Under the pieces are notes generated by a model. That model made no database searches, was not told the origin of the DNA, and was given only the letters and a program-made list of their open reading frames with translations. From Enterococcus_E cecorum_C (lineage in GTDB: Bacteria > Bacillota > Bacilli > Lactobacillales > Enterococcaceae), in NCBI RefSeq assembly GCF_052119425.1, contig NZ_JBQKFH010000010.1:1-64000 (forward strand): 64,000 bases of DNA, read 5' to 3'. Shown in pieces: positions 53,913 through 61,750 of the stretch (position 1 is the stretch's first letter; every line of letters begins with the position of its first letter). A program made the position numbers and the translations under genes.

Positions 53913-54630
53913 GACCTTTGCCTTTGTCTATGATGAAGTCATGGATACCTCGTTATATCAACGTTGGTTAGATTTTTCGTTGCGTTTTTTAGGTGACCGC
54001 AAGAAAATTTTAGAGCTTGCTTGCGGGACCGGGGCACTTGCTTTAGATTTTGCCAAAAGCGGTTTTGATGTGACAGCTTTAGACTTATCTGAAGAAATGC
54101 TAATGATTGCCAGTTCACGCGCGCAAGAAGCCGATGTGGATATTCAGTTTGTTGAAGGGGATATGTTGGATTTAACCGATATTGATACGTATGAAGCGGT
54201 GACTTGTTTTTCTGATTCGATTTGTTATATGGAGGATGAACAAGCCGTCCAACAAGTCTTTGATGGCGTGTATCAAATCTTAGAAGAAAATGGCGTCTTT
54301 ATTTTCGATGTGCATTCTACTTATCAAATTGATGAAGTCTTCCCGGATTATAGCTATCATTATCAAACAGAGGATTTTGCCTTTTTATGGGATAGTTATG
54401 CTGTAGACGTGCCACATAGTATCGAGCATTTCTTAACATTCTTTGTGCAAAATGAAGAAGGATTGTTTGAACGCCGTGACGAAATTCACCGTGAAAGAAC
54501 TTATCCATTAAATCAGTATTTGATGATGTTAGAAAATGCTGGCTTTGCAAAAGTGGAAGCCTATGCCGATTTTATCGATAGCGAACCAAATGAAAAAAGT
54601 CGCCGTTGGTTCTTTGTCTGCGAAAAATAA
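53896..54630 (+). CDS. yqeM: Class I SAM-dependent methyltransferase YqeM
   Basis: The 244-residue protein has motif I ILELACGTGALALDFA, motif post I VTALDLSEEML and an acidic GDMLDL segment, typical of YqeM in this operon. The substrate is unknown. GTG 53902 is an alternative start. It overlaps rsfS by 17 bp. Confidence 0.88.
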   Translation: MIVAYETFAFVYDEVMDTSLYQRWLDFSLRFLGDRKKILELACGTGALALDFAKSGFDVTALDLSEEMLMIASSRAQEADVDIQFVEGDMLDLTDIDTYEAVTCFSDSICYMEDEQAVQQVFDGVYQILEENGVFIFDVHSTYQIDEVFPDYSYHYQTEDFAFLWDSYAVDVPHSIEHFLTFFVQNEEGLFERRDEIHRERTYPLNQYLMMLENAGFAKVEAYADFIDSEPNEKSRRWFFVCEK

Positions 54631-54642
54631 AACAGTAGAAAG

Positions 54643-54676
54643 AAAAGATGGTTGGCACGTTCAATCATCTTTTTTA
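54643..54676 (+). terminator. Terminator between yqeM and tmcAL
   Basis: AAAAGATGGTTG (54643-54654) pairs with CAATCATCTTTT (54662-54673), one G-T pair, then T. Readthrough into tmcAL seems needed, as no promoter is evident between them. Confidence 0.75.
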
Positions 54677-54695
54677 TTTGCGAAGGAGGATGTAA

Positions 54696-55871
54696 ATGAA
54701 AGCCTGTGGCGTTATTGTTGAGTATAATCCGTTTCATAATGGACATCGCTATCATTTGGAGCAAGCACGTTGTAAATCCCAAGCTGATGTCATTATCTGT
54801 GCGATGAGTGGAAATTTTTTACAGCGTGGGGAAGCGGCAATTATTGATAAGTGGCAACGAGCAAATAGTGCCTTACAAAATGGGGCGGATATTGTTTTAG
54901 AGTTACCGTTTGAATGGGCAGTTCAGTCTGCGGATTATTTCGCACAAGGCGGTGTCAATATGTTAGCAGCGATTGGTTGTGAGAGTCTTTGTTTCGGAAC
55001 AGATAGCCAGGAGAAAATGGATTATCAGCATATTGGTCAATTTTTACATCAAAATCATCAACAGTTAAACCAACTTTTTCATCAAATGGCTGACGAAAAG
55101 CTTTCCTATGCTGAAAATATGATTCGCGTTTTTCAAGCTTTAGAAATAGACGTTCCTTTTGATCATAAGCAACCAAACCATATTCTAGGATTGAGCTATG
55201 CAAAAGCGAATAGTCAACTACTCAAACCAATGACTTTATTAGCTATTCCTCGGATCGAGAGTGGTTATCATGAACAAAAATTAGGAGAGTCTAGGATTGC
55301 AAGTGCTACGGCTATTCGTCGCGGAATCTTTCGTGGAGAAGAAATTACCCCTTATGTGCCGTCTAGTTCTTTGGCTTATTTAACCGAACGGAAAGTTTGT
55401 TTAGAAGATTTCTTTCCATATTTAAAATTTCGTCTATTAACGATGGATTTAGCAGAATTACAGCAAATTTATCAAATGGAAGAAGGTCTAGCTTTCAGAA
55501 TGAAGAAGCTTATTCGAAGCTGTTTTTCTTATGAATCTTTAATCAATCAGCTTAAAAGCAAACGATATAGTCAAACGCGTATTCAGCGCTTATTGTTATA
55601 TTGCTTGTTAAATGTGCGCAAGGAAGAGATTCGAAATGCTTGGCAAACTCCAAGTATAAGAATATTAGGCTTTACTGAAAAAGGACAAGGATATTTAAAT
55701 AAAGTGAAAAAACAAGTGCCTTACCCGTTGATTACTAGAGTGGGTAAAGTAGAGGCTACTCGTCTTTCGTTGACGATTCGATCAGATGAGGTCTATCGAT
55801 TGGCGAATTCACACATTCAAGAACAAAATTTTAGAACAATGATTAAAATGTTGAAGGATGAATGCAATTGA
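54696..55871 (+). CDS. tmcAL: tRNA(Met) cytidine acetate ligase TmcAL (YlbM)
   Basis: TmcAL activates acetate with ATP to make N4-acetylcytidine in elongator tRNA-Met. The 391-residue protein has the nucleotidylyltransferase start ACGVIVEYNPFHNGHRYHL, CAMSGNFLQRGE and RIASATAIRRGI. AAGGAGG precedes it. It overlaps the ClC pseudogene by 10 bp. Confidence 0.94.
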   Translation: MKACGVIVEYNPFHNGHRYHLEQARCKSQADVIICAMSGNFLQRGEAAIIDKWQRANSALQNGADIVLELPFEWAVQSADYFAQGGVNMLAAIGCESLCFGTDSQEKMDYQHIGQFLHQNHQQLNQLFHQMADEKLSYAENMIRVFQALEIDVPFDHKQPNHILGLSYAKANSQLLKPMTLLAIPRIESGYHEQKLGESRIASATAIRRGIFRGEEITPYVPSSSLAYLTERKVCLEDFFPYLKFRLLTMDLAELQQIYQMEEGLAFRMKKLIRSCFSYESLINQLKSKRYSQTRIQRLLLYCLLNVRKEEIRNAWQTPSIRILGFTEKGQGYLNKVKKQVPYPLITRVGKVEATRLSLTIRSDEVYRLANSHIQEQNFRTMIKMLKDECN

Positions 55872-57081
55872 AAAAAATGGTACTTTTTGTGTATGGATTA
55901 TTTTTAAGTTCGCTGATTAGTTTAATGTCATACACATTTATTATGCTTGAAGGGAATTTTTCTCATGCAATTTGGCATGTTTCGTTTTCAAATCCTTTCT
56001 TACGTGTTTTTTATACGTTTTTGGTTGTATTTGGCTGTACAGCTGTTGTATATAGATTGAAAAAGCGTTGGGGAAATTTACCCATTACGACACATGATGC
56101 GATGAAGGAAATGAAAACAAGCCAAAAAGTAATTTATCATAAATTTTGGCGAAGTTTAATTGTAGCATTACTTGTTCTGATGAGTGGAGCAGGGGTAGGT
56201 CCAGAAGCACCTTTACTAGGGGCGGTCATTGCATGTTCAGTTTGGCAAGCGGATAAAATGCGTTTTATCAATGCGAATTATGAGCAAATTTTTTCACAAA
56301 ATTGGAAACATCGATTGAAGTATTTTTTACATCCTACACGTTTTTTATTATCTTATTCTGAAAATACGTTTAAAATGGATTTAAAGAAGAAAAAAATATT
56401 AAATATCTTGTATATTATCAATGGTGTGGGATTGTTTTTCATACTCATGCGCTTGAGCGATCAACCTTCATTTATTACAAAGATGGGCACGGTTCATTTT
56501 AAAATGCAACAATTGGTATTTTACCCATACTTATTGCATATGGATATGTATTTTCGTTTATATATCAAAAAGTAAAAAACATCATAAAAACTTATCTAAA
56601 TGCATTTACTTTATCCCTTCGAACAAGATTGTTACTTGGCGGTCTTGCTATTTTTATTGTAGTATTATTCATCCCTCAGTTGATGTTTTCAGGACAATAT
56701 GAAATGACTAATTTGGCAATCAGTGCTACACAATTAACTGCATTGAGCTTATTACTCTTATCTGTAGGAAAATTAGTGTTTTTGGATATCTGTTTGTACA
56801 CGACCTGGACTGGAGGAGACATTTTTCCAATCACTTTAGCCAGTATTTTGCAGGGTTTTTTTGTGGCGAAATTATTTCCACAAGTAGATACGGTTTTTAT
56901 TGTCGCAATAGTTAGTTATGTTATATGTGGACTACTGATTGAAAATACATGGTTAGGGTGTATATTTGTAGCTTTCTTTTTCCCTAGAGAATTATTTGTT
57001 TTTGCTGTAATCATTGCTTTGTTGTTACAAACACCAAAATATATTCGAAAAATTAATCAAAGAAGGACAGTAAATAAATGA
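55862..57081 (+). pseudogene. ClC-family chloride channel/transporter, frameshifted
   Basis: Two ORFs (55862-56575 and 56629-57081) in different frames together make one ClC-like membrane protein of about 407 residues. The first has GAGVGPEAPLLGAVIA, the GxxGPE-type motif of ClC proteins. Reading the second frame upstream gives LPILIAYGYVFSFIYQ directly from about 56521. Adding one T to the TTTT run at about 56518-56521 joins the frames (QQLVF-LPILIAYG), so a 1-base loss there explains the break. A homopolymer sequencing error is possible. The end overlaps the next pseudogene by ATGA. Confidence 0.85.
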
Positions 57082-57419
57082 AACGTTTAAAGATTCTTTG
57101 GAAAATCATCCGTGTTACAGGTTTTAGCAAGTTTGTCCTATCATTTATTTTGTATCTCTTTTTCTCTGCTTTCTTATTCAATTGGCTTGAACCATCTATT
57201 AGATCTTTTGGTGATGGTTTATGGTACGCTTTTGTTTCAGCAACGACGCTTTGATATGGGGATATTGTTGTAACGACTTTTTTAGGTCGAATGATTAGTG
57301 TAATTCTCACTATTTATGGTTTGATTTTTTTCGGTTGTCTTTCGGGTGTATTGGTTAATTATTATACAGAGATGAATCATCTACATCGTGAAGAAGAAAA
57401 ATCAAATCTAAAAAAATGA
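57078..57419 (+). pseudogene. Two-helix potassium channel with nonsense codon in the selectivity filter
   Basis: The frame encodes a 113-codon Ion_trans_2-type channel: a first helix (FVLSFILYLFFSAFLF), the pore helix GDGLWYAFVSATTL, a TGA at 57252-57254, then YGDIVVTTFLG and a second helix. The TGA is exactly where the first Gly of TxGYGD belongs; GGA to TGA is one base. The frame is otherwise open to TGA 57417-57419. The ORF is too interrupted for standard prediction. Recent inactivation or a sequence error are the likely explanations. Confidence 0.85.
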
Positions 57420-57438
57420 AAAAACTGATGAAAAAAAC

Positions 57439-57467
57439 TTCACAGATACTTACAATATCGGTATAAT
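57439..57467 (+). promoter_or_regulatory. Promoter of yebC
   Basis: -35 TTCACA (57439-57444), 17-bp spacer, -10 TATAAT (57462-57467). Confidence 0.7.
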
Positions 57468-57523
57468 ATGGAGTGGACCTTAAGTATTTATGAAATGAAA
57501 CTATTAGAAAGCGAAGTGAAATT

Positions 57524-58246
57524 ATGGGTCGTAAATGGGCAAATATCGTCGCTAAGAAAACGGCGAAAGATGCAAATAATAGCCGAATTTATGCGAAATT
57601 TGGTATTGAAATCTATGCAGCTGCAAAATCGGGTGAACCTGACCCACATTCTAACCAAAAATTACGTTTCGTTATTGAAAGAGCGAAAACTTATAATGTA
57701 CCACGTCATATCATTGACCGCGCCATTGAAAAAGCAAAAGGTGGCGGCGATGAACAATACCAAGAATTACGCTATGAAGGTTTCGGACCAAATGGCTCAA
57801 TGGTCATCGTGGACACTTTAACCAATAATGTCAACCGTACAGCTGCGGATGTCCGTGCTGCCTTTGGTAAAAACGGCGGAAACATGGGTGTAACTGGTGC
57901 AGTCAGCTACATGTTTGATAATACAGCATTATTTGGTTTTGCAGGCGATGATGCGGACGAAATCCTAGAATATTTAATGGATAAAGACATCGATGTACGT
58001 GATGTTGAAGCTGAAGATGGTCAAATTATGGTTTATGGTGAACCAACTGATTTCCATGCGATTCAAGAAGCACTAAAAGAAAAAGGAATCACTGACTTTA
58101 GCGTGGCTGAAATGCAAATGATTCCTCAAAATGAAGTTACCCTAACTGGGGATGACTTAGCTAAGTTTGAAAAAATGATTGATGTTTTAGAGGACTTAGA
58201 AGATGTTCAATCCGTTTACCACAATGTAGACTTTGGCGAAGAATAA
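57524..58246 (+). CDS. yebC: YebC/PmpR family protein
   Basis: The 240-residue protein has the TACO1/YebC fold: MGRKWANIVAKKTAKDANNS, GPNGSMVIVDTLTNNVNRTA and KNGGNMGVTGAVSYMF. Once called transcription regulators, some members are now linked to translation of polyproline stretches, which may be relevant given the odd ProRS homologue here. The MGRKWANI start resembles the YeeN-type subgroup. Confidence 0.93.
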   Translation: MGRKWANIVAKKTAKDANNSRIYAKFGIEIYAAAKSGEPDPHSNQKLRFVIERAKTYNVPRHIIDRAIEKAKGGGDEQYQELRYEGFGPNGSMVIVDTLTNNVNRTAADVRAAFGKNGGNMGVTGAVSYMFDNTALFGFAGDDADEILEYLMDKDIDVRDVEAEDGQIMVYGEPTDFHAIQEALKEKGITDFSVAEMQMIPQNEVTLTGDDLAKFEKMIDVLEDLEDVQSVYHNVDFGEE

Positions 58247-58261
58247 TATATTTGTAACGAT

Positions 58262-58299
58262 AAGGCTGGATGCTTGAAAGAAGTGTCTGGTCTTTTTTT
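58262..58299 (+). terminator. Terminator after yebC
   Basis: AAGGCTGGATGCTT (58262-58275) pairs with AAGTGTCTGGTCTT (58281-58294), with several G-T pairs, then T. The following bases to 58442 show no clear feature. Confidence 0.7.
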
Positions 58300-58442
58300 C
58301 TTGTTTTCCAAAATATATTTATACCCGTTGTGCTAGTTGAAAAATACTGGAAAAAATAAAAGATTTCGCATAAAGTAAACTCAAAACCAACCACAGAAAT
58401 GAGTGAACGATACGCGAAATCAATCCCGGTATACCGAAACTT

Positions 58443-58718
58443 TTACTGAACCACAAGTACTTTTTTCAATGATTTTAGAAAATCTCTTATTCGATTTAAT
58501 TGTGTCGGTAAATGAGTGGTCGGAATCTCAAAATAAACTGAAATAGTGGAGTGCGCCGGTCGGAAATTCTCAAGTGGTAGGTCACTGAGTAAAAATTCTA
58601 GAAATTCGTATTTATCCTTAATGGGCTTGATTTTCACGTCAAATAATTGCAATTTATTTTGTAAATATTGTGCGATGGCTGATTGTTGTTGGATAATTTT
58701 AGGCTGAACAGGACACAA
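58443..58718 (-). CDS. Hypothetical ORF downstream of helD
   Basis: A 91-codon minus-strand frame starts at TTG 58718 (CPVQPKIIQQQSAIAQYLQN...). It ends LKSLKKVLVVQ. No ribosome site is visible; the frame stays open further upstream into the end of helD, through the hairpin at 58725-58749. I do not recognise a family. It could be a remnant or a small coupled gene. Confidence 0.35.
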   Translation of the reverse strand: MCPVQPKIIQQQSAIAQYLQNKLQLFDVKIKPIKDKYEFLEFLLSDLPLENFRPAHSTISVYFEIPTTHLPTQLNRIRDFLKSLKKVLVVQ

Positions 58719-58724
58719 AAGAAT

Positions 58725-58749
58725 ATCCGTGCCCCAAAAAAGACACGGA
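58725..58749 (-). terminator. Hairpin just after helD
   Basis: ATCCGTG and CACGGAT form a perfect 7-bp stem a few bases past the helD stop; the following minus-strand bases ATTCTTTTG are only moderately U-rich. Confidence 0.45.
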
Positions 58750-58755
58750 TAAGCA

Positions 58756-61032
58756 TTATTTGGTTTGAAAACTTTCAGGATTTAAGTCTAATAAATAAGG
58801 ACTTAACTGACCTTTTTGAGAAACGATATGTAATTCATGCATGGCACGGGTAAATATCGTATATAGAATTAATTGGTCATGTGTAGTTTGGAATTGTTGG
58901 TTAACATCCCAAGCAACGACTCGGTCAAATTCCAAGCCTTTTGCAAGATAGGCAGGAATAATCATGATATCACGCTTCATAAAGGTTTCCTCTGAATCAA
59001 GCAGTTGAACGGTTGCCTTTAGCTTTTCGTCTAATTGTTGGTAAAGCTCCTGACATTCTTTCGTGGTTTTACAAATAATTGCCGTTCGTAAATGGGGTTG
59101 TTCGGCACTACATTGTTGGATAAATTGATTGAACCAAGTGATTTTTTCATTTTTATCAAGTGTCCATAAAGTAGGTAGACTGGCATGGCGAGCAGTAGCC
59201 ACAACTTGGTCTTCTTGAGATAAAAACTGGTTCGCAAAGTCCGTAATTTCCTGCGTAGAACGATAACTAGTCGTTAATTGATAATTAGTCACTTCAACAT
59301 CTGGGAAAAGACGATCGAGGCTGCCGACAATTGAATCATTACCAAAGATTTTTTGATTTAAATCCCCGCATAGACTGATATTTGCTTTTGGATATAAACT
59401 ACGCAATAAAGCGACTTGAGCTGGTGGAAAGTCTTGCATTTCATCGATAAAGATAAAGCGCCCCTTTTGTTCGACATAGATCGGATACAGTCCTTTTGCC
59501 AATAAGAAGTATAATGTTGCATCACTGGTTGTCAATTGGCGGTTGCGCAAACGATTCTTCACTTCGGTAAGATGGTTTTGATATTCTGCTACATCAATAC
59601 CAGACACAGGCTCTATAGATTTTAAGAAATGTAGATATTGGGCTGCCAAATTGATGAACGTATAATTTTTCACTGCACGTTTGATTTTTCTAAATTTCTT
59701 TTTGACGATTTGTTGGCGAAACTCTTTTAACATTTTGCGCTCCGTTTTTTCGTCGGCTTCTAAATTTGGATTATCTTCAAAAGCTTGTTGGAGCATTTCT
59801 TCAGCAAGCGTTTTTACTTCAGGCAATTTTGCTTCATCTTTCATCAGGCCACCGATTTTTTTCAATAGTCTTGTTTGTAAGAGTTGCATGCGTTGATGAA
59901 TCGGCAAGTTTGGATTGGTTTCTAAATAATAGGCACGTATTTGCTCTTTAGATAAAATCATCCGGTCGTTTAACTTCAGATTTCTAAACAATGGGCCCAC
60001 AGTGGTGATACTTTTGAGATATGGCTTGATTTGATAGACAGCGGTGACACTTTGTTTAAAGCTATCGACAGCATTTTCTAAATCAGCTAAAAATTCTTCT
60101 TCACTCATCGTATTTTTAGGAATTTCCATCGTTGGCAAGAGCTGTTGTAGAAAATCATTGAAAGTAAAGGTCGGCACTTGGCTTTCACCTAAAGACGGCA
60201 GCACCATCGAAATATAATCGGTAAATAAACGGTTAGGAGAGAAGACGAGGACTTGCTTTTCATCTAGCCATTGACGATTATGGTATAAAATATAGGCCAC
60301 CCGTTGCAAGAGTGCTGAGGTTTTTCCGCTTCCAGCAATCCCTTGAATTAAGACGGCCTTACTGTGGCTGTCACGGATGATGGTATTTTGCATTTTTTGG
60401 ATGGTCGCCACGATATTTTTCATTTGATTGCTGCTGGTTTCATCTAATACTTCAAGCAAGAATTCATCATTAATTGTATCATTAGTATCGACCATTGCTT
60501 GTAGTTTGCCATCTGTGATTTTGAATTGTCGTTTTAAAGTAAGTTCGACTTCAAAGGTGTCATGATCGGTTTGATAACTTGCTTTTCCAAGATGACCTTC
60601 ATAGTATAGGTTGGCAATCGGTGCACGCCAGTCAATAATGGTTGGTTCTTCATTTTTATCCCGTAAAGAAGCGATTCCCAGGTACAGTGTTTCGTCGAGC
60701 GCTTCTTCTTTGAAATCAATCCGTGCAAAATACGGACTTTTTTGCATGGCAGATAGTGTTTGGATACGTTTTTCTTGGGATTGGGCATTTTGATATTTCA
60801 TCATTAAATCTTGTTCGTGTTTTTGATATTCCACGACTGATTCGTAAAAGGCCTCTTCAGAACCTGTTTGAATCTTTATATCGGCTAATTCTTTTAAATC
60901 ACTTTGAAAATGGCCGTTTAGTTCTTGTAATTTTCGGCTTAAGATATTTTTTTCTTGTTCTATATTAACGAGTGTTTCATTTAAATGTTGGATTTCTTGT
61001 TCTTTTGCGTTAATTGTAATCACCCCTAACAA
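58756..61032 (-). CDS. helD: HelD-like superfamily I helicase (UvrD/Rep type)
   Basis: HelD binds RNA polymerase and, with ATP, frees stalled or spent complexes. The protein has an N-terminal coiled coil, Walker A IQGIAGSGKTSALLQR, Walker B FIDEMQDFPPAQ, GDLNQKIFG and a C-terminal helicase half, 752-758 residues. The start is uncertain: TTG 61032 and GTG 61023 precede or overlap the only SD (AGGGG, 61027-61023), while ATT 61014 is 8 nt from it and would give (M)NAKEQEIQHLN. Confidence 0.9.
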   Translation of the reverse strand: MLGVITINAKEQEIQHLNETLVNIEQEKNILSRKLQELNGHFQSDLKELADIKIQTGSEEAFYESVVEYQKHEQDLMMKYQNAQSQEKRIQTLSAMQKSPYFARIDFKEEALDETLYLGIASLRDKNEEPTIIDWRAPIANLYYEGHLGKASYQTDHDTFEVELTLKRQFKITDGKLQAMVDTNDTINDEFLLEVLDETSSNQMKNIVATIQKMQNTIIRDSHSKAVLIQGIAGSGKTSALLQRVAYILYHNRQWLDEKQVLVFSPNRLFTDYISMVLPSLGESQVPTFTFNDFLQQLLPTMEIPKNTMSEEEFLADLENAVDSFKQSVTAVYQIKPYLKSITTVGPLFRNLKLNDRMILSKEQIRAYYLETNPNLPIHQRMQLLQTRLLKKIGGLMKDEAKLPEVKTLAEEMLQQAFEDNPNLEADEKTERKMLKEFRQQIVKKKFRKIKRAVKNYTFINLAAQYLHFLKSIEPVSGIDVAEYQNHLTEVKNRLRNRQLTTSDATLYFLLAKGLYPIYVEQKGRFIFIDEMQDFPPAQVALLRSLYPKANISLCGDLNQKIFGNDSIVGSLDRLFPDVEVTNYQLTTSYRSTQEITDFANQFLSQEDQVVATARHASLPTLWTLDKNEKITWFNQFIQQCSAEQPHLRTAIICKTTKECQELYQQLDEKLKATVQLLDSEETFMKRDIMIIPAYLAKGLEFDRVVAWDVNQQFQTTHDQLILYTIFTRAMHELHIVSQKGQLSPYLLDLNPESFQTK

Positions 61033-61045
61033 TTCTTGACTTAAA

Positions 61046-61051
61046 ATTATA
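61046..61051 (-). promoter_or_regulatory. -10 of helD (extended)
   Basis: On the minus strand TGC-TATAAT; the predicted transcript starts near 61039, leaving a very short leader. Confidence 0.55.
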
Positions 61052-61126
61052 GCATAGATTAGGGGGATTAACTACCATTTGATAGTAAAAAAGTATGTTA
61101 TGTCTTAACTAAAAGCTAAAAGATAG

Positions 61127-61154
61127 TTGACAATTCAGTTCGTTCGTTTATCAT
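61127..61154 (+). promoter_or_regulatory. Promoter of the tautomerase gene
   Basis: Consensus -35 TTGACA (61127-61132), 16-bp spacer, -10 TATCAT (61149-61154). Confidence 0.65.
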
Positions 61155-61185
61155 AAAATTAGATTATTTTTGAGGAGGAATTTTG

Positions 61186-61365
61186 ATGCCATTCGTACAC
61201 ATTGAATTAGTGGAAGGTCGCAGCCAAGAACAATTAGAAAACATGATGAAAGATGTGACAGAAGCCGTTCACAAAAATACTGGTGCACCTAAAGAACATA
61301 TTCATGTCATTATTAATGAAATGAAAAAAGGCACATATGGTGTAAACGGTGAGTGGAAAAAATAA
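61186..61365 (+). CDS. 4-oxalocrotonate tautomerase family protein
   Basis: The 59-residue protein begins MPFVHIELVEGRSQEQLENM; Pro1 after Met removal is the catalytic base of the family, and such small proteins form hexamers. The biological substrate in Firmicutes is unknown. AGGAGG precedes it; TTG 61183 is not used because Pro must follow the initiator Met. Confidence 0.9.
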   Translation: MPFVHIELVEGRSQEQLENMMKDVTEAVHKNTGAPKEHIHVIINEMKKGTYGVNGEWKK

Positions 61366-61374
61366 GCAGTTCAA

Positions 61375-61404
61375 AAATGTCTGGAAATCTTCTAGGCATT
61401 TTTT
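61375..61404 (+). terminator. Terminator after tautomerase gene
   Basis: AAATGTCTG (61375-61383) pairs with TAGGCATTT (61393-61401), two G-T pairs, then T. Confidence 0.75.
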
Positions 61405-61438
61405 GTTCAATTTTTCTAGCATTTCTTTTCATTTTTTC

Positions 61439-61467
61439 TTGCAATTTTCAAGAAATGGTGTTTAAAT
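61439..61467 (+). promoter_or_regulatory. Promoter of thrS
   Basis: -35 TTGCAA (61439-61444), 17-bp spacer, extended -10 TGT-TTAAAT (61459-61467). Confidence 0.5.
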
Positions 61468-61473
61468 AGAAGA

Positions 61474-61712
61474 CGTAAATTGATCGATGAGAAAGACACC
61501 TAAACTTGAGAGTCTTCTGATAAGAGAGGAAGGTCGTGGCTGAAAACCTTCTAGGAGAAAACCAAGGGCAGACCACTTTCACAAGACCCTTATGAATCTA
61601 AGGGCGGTGCAGACCGTTAAGACTTTCAAGGAGTAGCAATACTTAAAATTAGGTGGAACCACGTAGATACGTCCTAGTGTAGTCATGAATGATGGCTATG
61701 CTAGGACTTTTT
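61474..61712 (+). ncRNA. Threonine T-box leader of thrS
   Basis: The leader has the AGAGAGG motif near 61533, the conserved T-box AGGTGGAACCACG (61651-61663) and a terminator stem GTCCTAGTGTAGTCAT (61671-61686) / ATGGCTATGCTAGGAC (61692-61707) with T-run. In the 3' side of stem I, GACC-ACTTTC places ACC (61572-61574), a threonine codon followed by the usual purine, as the specifier. Uncharged tRNA-Thr(GGU) should prevent termination and raise thrS expression. Confidence 0.92.
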
Positions 61713-61750
61713 GTTTTACGTGAATCATCAGAAATATGGAGGAAAACAAG

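Noticed and set aside
57252..57254. TGA in the K+ channel as a recoded codon (selenocysteine or tryptophan)
   Set aside because: No SECIS-like structure was evident, other genes use TGA as stop, and glycine is required at this position.
57468..57821. 117-codon frame overlapping yebC
   Set aside because: Out of frame with conserved YebC and no homologous motif; yebC has the better context.
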